Shown here piece by piece: positions 61,523 through 64,000 of a stretch of DNA of 64,000 nt. The stretch is from Raineyella antarctica (lineage in GTDB: Bacteria > Actinomycetota > Actinomycetes > Propionibacteriales > Propionibacteriaceae), in NCBI RefSeq assembly GCF_900092135.1, contig NZ_FMYF01000004.1, forward strand, positions 310,001-374,000. The letters are read 5' to 3'. Both the position numbers and the translations under genes were made by a program. The notes below the pieces were generated by a model. That model did not search any database. It saw only the letters and a program-made list of their open reading frames with translations, and was not told where the DNA came from. The number at the start of each line of letters is the position of its first letter. Within the stretch, counting starts at the first letter, position 1.

Positions 61523-63770
61523 TGCGTTCCTTCTCCTCTGCTTCCGCGCTGTCGTCGGCCTCCCCGGCCTCGTTGAGCAGCGCTTCCTGGCCCTCGGGAA
61601 CGACCTCAGAAGTCACGACCTCAGGAGTCAGGCCTTCTGTGTCGTCCTCGTGAGGCTGATCGTGGTCCTCGCCATCCTCATCAGCGGGCTCGTCGTCCAC
61701 ACTGGGCTCGGAATCCTCGTCCTCATCAGACTCGTCCTCATCAGACTCGTCCTCATCAGACTCGTCCTCATCATCGAAGTCGAACACGAAGTCGACGCCG
61801 TCGAGCAACTCGATCTGGTCCTCGGCATCCAGTTCGCGCGCCACGTCCAGACCATCGGCGGTGACGAACCACTCGCGTGCCGCCTCCTCCTGGCCATTGC
61901 GCAACAGCATCGCGGCGTACGAGTAGGCCAACCTCGCATGGGCCTCATGAGGGATGTCACGGCCAGCATGGCCCAACGCGACCTTCAGGATCCGCAGGCC
62001 TTCCTTCGCCTGCTTCAGATCCTCGCGAGCGCCAGCCTCGATGATCACCAGTTCGACGCGCGTCCGCTGGGTCATGTCGACCAGCTTGGCCTCCTTGACG
62101 AGTCGCAGTGCCTCCTCCGGCCGCCCGAGAGCGCGCTCGCAGTCCGCCATCACCGGAAGATAGGCGCTGTCCCCTGTCATCCGCCGCAGGGCCCGGTACT
62201 CGTTCAACGCAATGGCGTATTCGTCCGCGGCGTACGCGGTCTCGGCCAAGGCCTCGCGAACCAGGGGGAGCCGTGAGCCGCGACGCTTCGCCGCCTGGGC
62301 GTGCCGAAGCGCCAGAGCCGGATCGGTGTCGACCAGATCACCGGCAGCGACCAAGTGCTTGCTGACGAACTCAGCGCCCTCCGGGGAGAGGCTCCGGAGC
62401 TCGGCGCGCACTTCCCGTGGCAGACGGCTCGGATCGGCGTCCTGGGGCACCGGCGGTTCGTCCTCGGCCCTGGCCAGACCGGGCGGCAACGGCTCCCGCT
62501 CCCGATCGCTGCGCGGGCCGCGCCCCTGGCGCTGGTCCCGGTCGTCCCGCCAGCTACGGCCAGCGCCACCGCTGTCACGGCCACCCTCGGGGCGCGCTCC
62601 CTGTCGCATCTGCCCACCATGGGTGCTGCCACCACGTCGCATGTCATCGGGACGGCGAGCCCCCTGTCCGCGGGGACCCCCGGTGAAGCCGCCAGAACGC
62701 TCTGATCCGCCCCGATCGCTCTCACGGCGGGGGGAACGGTCGCCCTCGGGGCGATCCCAGCCGCCCTCATTGCGCTGGCCGGAGGTGCGGTTGTCGGCCT
62801 GCCGGTAGGGCCGGTCGCCGCCGCTGCGGGAACCACGGCCCTCATCCGAGGGACGCCCCCCGCGGGCAGGTCCGCCGGGCCGCTGTCCCCTGTCGTCGTC
62901 GCGCTCACGCCATGGGCGATCTCCACCTGTGCTCGAGCCCCGGTAGTCATCAGAAGGTCGACCGCCACGGTTGTCACCCTGGCGATAGGGACGGTCACCG
63001 CCGCTGCGGGAACCGCGACCCGCATCGTACGAGCGCCCACCTCGGTCGTCCTGTCCCCACGGGCGGTCCCCGCCAGTCCTGGAACCCCGGGAATCGTCAG
63101 AAGGTCGACCGCCACGGCCGTCCGCCGGTCGGTAGGGCAGGTCGCCGCCGCTGCGGGGCCCACGAGCGTCGTCAGGGGTGCGCGAGCCCCGACCAGGGGC
63201 GTCCGAACGCTGTCCCCGGCTGTCATCACGATCGCGCCACGGGCGGTCTCCGCCGCTGGGTCGATCTCCGCTACTACGGGAATTACGCGGACCGTCAGAA
63301 GCACGGCTGCCACGGTTGGGGCCACGGGACTCGTCACGGTCACGCCACGGGCGCTCTCCGCCGCTGCGGGGACCGCGACCCTCCTCAGAGGGTCGTCCAC
63401 CGCGGGCGGGTCCACCGGAACGGTCTCCCCGGCTGTCGTCGCGATCGCGCCAGGGACGGTCTGCGCCGCTGCGGGGACCGCGACCCTCCTCAGAGGGTCG
63501 TCCACCGCGGGCGGGTCCGCCCGATCGGTCTCCCCGGCTGTCGTCGCGGTCACGCCAGGGACGACTCCCTTCGCCTCGCGGACCGCGGCCTTCGCCTTCG
63601 CTGCGCGGACCCCGGCCCTGGCCTTCGGGTCGTGAGCTGTTCCAACGGCCACCGCCCTGGGCGCCTCGATCGCCGCGACCCTCGCCACCGGGGCGACCTC
63701 CGCGGCCTCCTGGGCGATCCTGCCCACCTCGGCCGGGACCGTCGTGACGCCCGGTGTTGTCGTCGCCCAT
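61515..63770 (-). CDS. Large RG-rich disordered protein with C-terminal TPR-like helices and acidic tail
   Basis: 751 aa from ATG 63770 behind AAAGGA. Residues about 10-430 are low-complexity Arg/Gly/Asp/Ser with repeats such as RPWRDRDDSRGDRSGGPARG; two adjacent units are 35 aa long and nearly identical. Residues about 450-670 are helical, with TPR-like pairs (ALRHAQAAKRRGSRLPLVRE, AYAADEYAIALNEYRALRR). A tail of DESDE-type acidic repeats follows. RG-rich segments usually bind RNA. It lies next to 5S rRNA, so a role in ribosome or RNA handling is a guess. Codon choice and the helical part support it as real. Confidence 0.85.
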   Translation of the reverse strand: MGDDNTGRHDGPGRGGQDRPGGRGGRPGGEGRGDRGAQGGGRWNSSRPEGQGRGPRSEGEGRGPRGEGSRPWRDRDDSRGDRSGGPARGGRPSEEGRGPRSGADRPWRDRDDSRGDRSGGPARGGRPSEEGRGPRSGGERPWRDRDESRGPNRGSRASDGPRNSRSSGDRPSGGDRPWRDRDDSRGQRSDAPGRGSRTPDDARGPRSGGDLPYRPADGRGGRPSDDSRGSRTGGDRPWGQDDRGGRSYDAGRGSRSGGDRPYRQGDNRGGRPSDDYRGSSTGGDRPWRERDDDRGQRPGGPARGGRPSDEGRGSRSGGDRPYRQADNRTSGQRNEGGWDRPEGDRSPRRESDRGGSERSGGFTGGPRGQGARRPDDMRRGGSTHGGQMRQGARPEGGRDSGGAGRSWRDDRDQRQGRGPRSDREREPLPPGLARAEDEPPVPQDADPSRLPREVRAELRSLSPEGAEFVSKHLVAAGDLVDTDPALALRHAQAAKRRGSRLPLVREALAETAYAADEYAIALNEYRALRRMTGDSAYLPVMADCERALGRPEEALRLVKEAKLVDMTQRTRVELVIIEAGAREDLKQAKEGLRILKVALGHAGRDIPHEAHARLAYSYAAMLLRNGQEEAAREWFVTADGLDVARELDAEDQIELLDGVDFVFDFDDEDESDEDESDEDESDEDEDSEPSVDDEPADEDGEDHDQPHEDDTEGLTPEVVTSEVVPEGQEALLNEAGEADDSAEAEEKERND
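61721..61765 (-). repeat. Three perfect 15-bp repeats coding DEDES
   Basis: CCTCATCAGACTCGT occurs at 61721, 61736 and 61751 with no mismatch; a fourth is partial. They encode the acidic pentapeptide array in the tail of the RG-rich protein. Perfect short repeats are prone to copy-number change without frameshift. Confidence 0.9.
63364..63573 (-). repeat. Two near-identical 105-bp units in the RG-rich gene
   Basis: Units 63364-63468 and 63469-63573 share nearly the same sequence, including a 50-bp identical start, and encode two copies of the 35-aa RG repeat. More diverged copies lie on the lower-coordinate side. Suggests recent repeat expansion. Confidence 0.85.
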
Positions 63771-63812
63771 GGCGAGTCCTTTCGATCCGCAAAAATCCCT
63801 GTAAACGCAGCT

Positions 63813-63840
63813 GAGGCCGGCACCTAACGGTACCGGCCTC
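63813..63840 (-). terminator. rRNA operon terminator
   Basis: A stem of 8 bp plus 3 bp with one mismatch (63813-63824 with 63829-63840, TAAC loop) lies 32 bp after the 5S rRNA on the minus strand. The A/T-rich GGATTTTTG at about 63789-63797 follows. It sits between 5S and the RG-rich gene. Confidence 0.7.
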
Positions 63841-63871
63841 CAGCCGTTCCACCAACGAGATGGTGGTGTGT

Positions 63872-63991
63872 TGTCCGGCGACGTCCTAGTCTCCCACACA
63901 CTCCCGTGTGCAGTACCATCGGCGCTGAAGGGCTTGACTTCCGGGTTCGGAATGTGACCGGGTATTTCCCCTTCGCCATGATCACCGTAAC
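63872..63991 (-). rRNA. rrf: 5S ribosomal RNA
   Basis: About 120 nt on the minus strand beginning GTTACGGTGATCATGGCG. It contains the loop motifs ACATTCCGAACCCGGAAGTC and GCGCCGATGGTACTGC, and ends GACGTCGCCGGACA, which pairs with the start. Ends are placed by helix I and are good to a few nucleotides. 23S would lie beyond position 64000, so this is the 3' end of an rRNA operon. Confidence 0.95.
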
Positions 63992-64000
63992 ACTGTCGAA

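Overview
The window is chromosomal DNA from a high-GC actinobacterium. Lineage markers seen directly are an S-(hydroxymethyl)mycothiol dehydrogenase (so a mycothiol user), PafA and the PafB/PafC pair, a CarD-family regulator, a HelY-type helicase, a DUF1707 protein, many GTG starts, and 4-nt GTGA/ATGA stop-start overlaps. The gene content resembles Propionibacteriales, but that placement is an inference. No insertion sequence, prophage or CRISPR array was seen. Nearly all of the window is core metabolism and information processing.

Layout. 1-4435: end of gpsA, an unknown gene, then leuCD divergent from an IclR regulator. 4496-11552: a long double-domain phosphofructokinase, an alkyladenine DNA glycosylase, an ABC exporter and NAD synthetase. 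11728-17179: two small proteins, two tandem kup potassium transporters and a CarD-family gene. 17204-21240: two identical tRNA-Glu genes and one tRNA-Gln, followed on the same strand by a CPBP protease, gltX and a FAH-family gene. 21317-24804: deoA, an AbiEi-like protein with an array of 9-bp repeats upstream, and a DUF1707 protein. 24804-33387: a branched-chain amino acid region (cimA, ilvE, leuB, ilvC, ilvN, ilvB), with attenuator leaders in front of cimA and ilvB. 33474-38142: tenA and an overlapping operon for a 2-hydroxyacid dehydrogenase, a GT87 protein, mycothiol-dependent formaldehyde dehydrogenase and an MBL hydrolase. 38144-46381: hisF, helY, a lipid kinase, tatC, tatA and pafCB. 46477-50636: gluQ, a two-domain FKBP lipoprotein, pafA and rluB. 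50976-55698: a small putative DNA-binding protein, parA, xerD, a Nudix hydrolase and pyrG. 55728-63770: recN, nadK, an MFS transporter, tlyA, a 43-aa ORF, a HAD phosphatase and a large disordered RG-rich TPR-like protein. 63872-63991: 5S rRNA at the 3' end of an rRNA operon that continues beyond the window.

How the genes work together. Branched-chain amino acid synthesis is the main theme. ilvB/ilvN/ilvC, ilvE, leuCD/leuB and cimA are all here, while leuA and ilvD are not. Control appears to use a local IclR (NdgR/LtbR-like) regulator beside leuCD and two short leader peptides rich in Leu/Ile/Val codons that end at terminators upstream of cimA and ilvB. The xerD to nadK stretch joins chromosome segregation, nucleotide synthesis, NADP supply and DNA repair in one long unidirectional run, as in other actinobacteria. 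The points most worth following up are the phased 9-bp repeat array at 23973-24066, the paired leaderless attenuators, the eukaryote-like phosphofructokinase architecture, the RG-rich repeat protein beside the rRNA operon, and the 15-bp repeat block in front of rluB.
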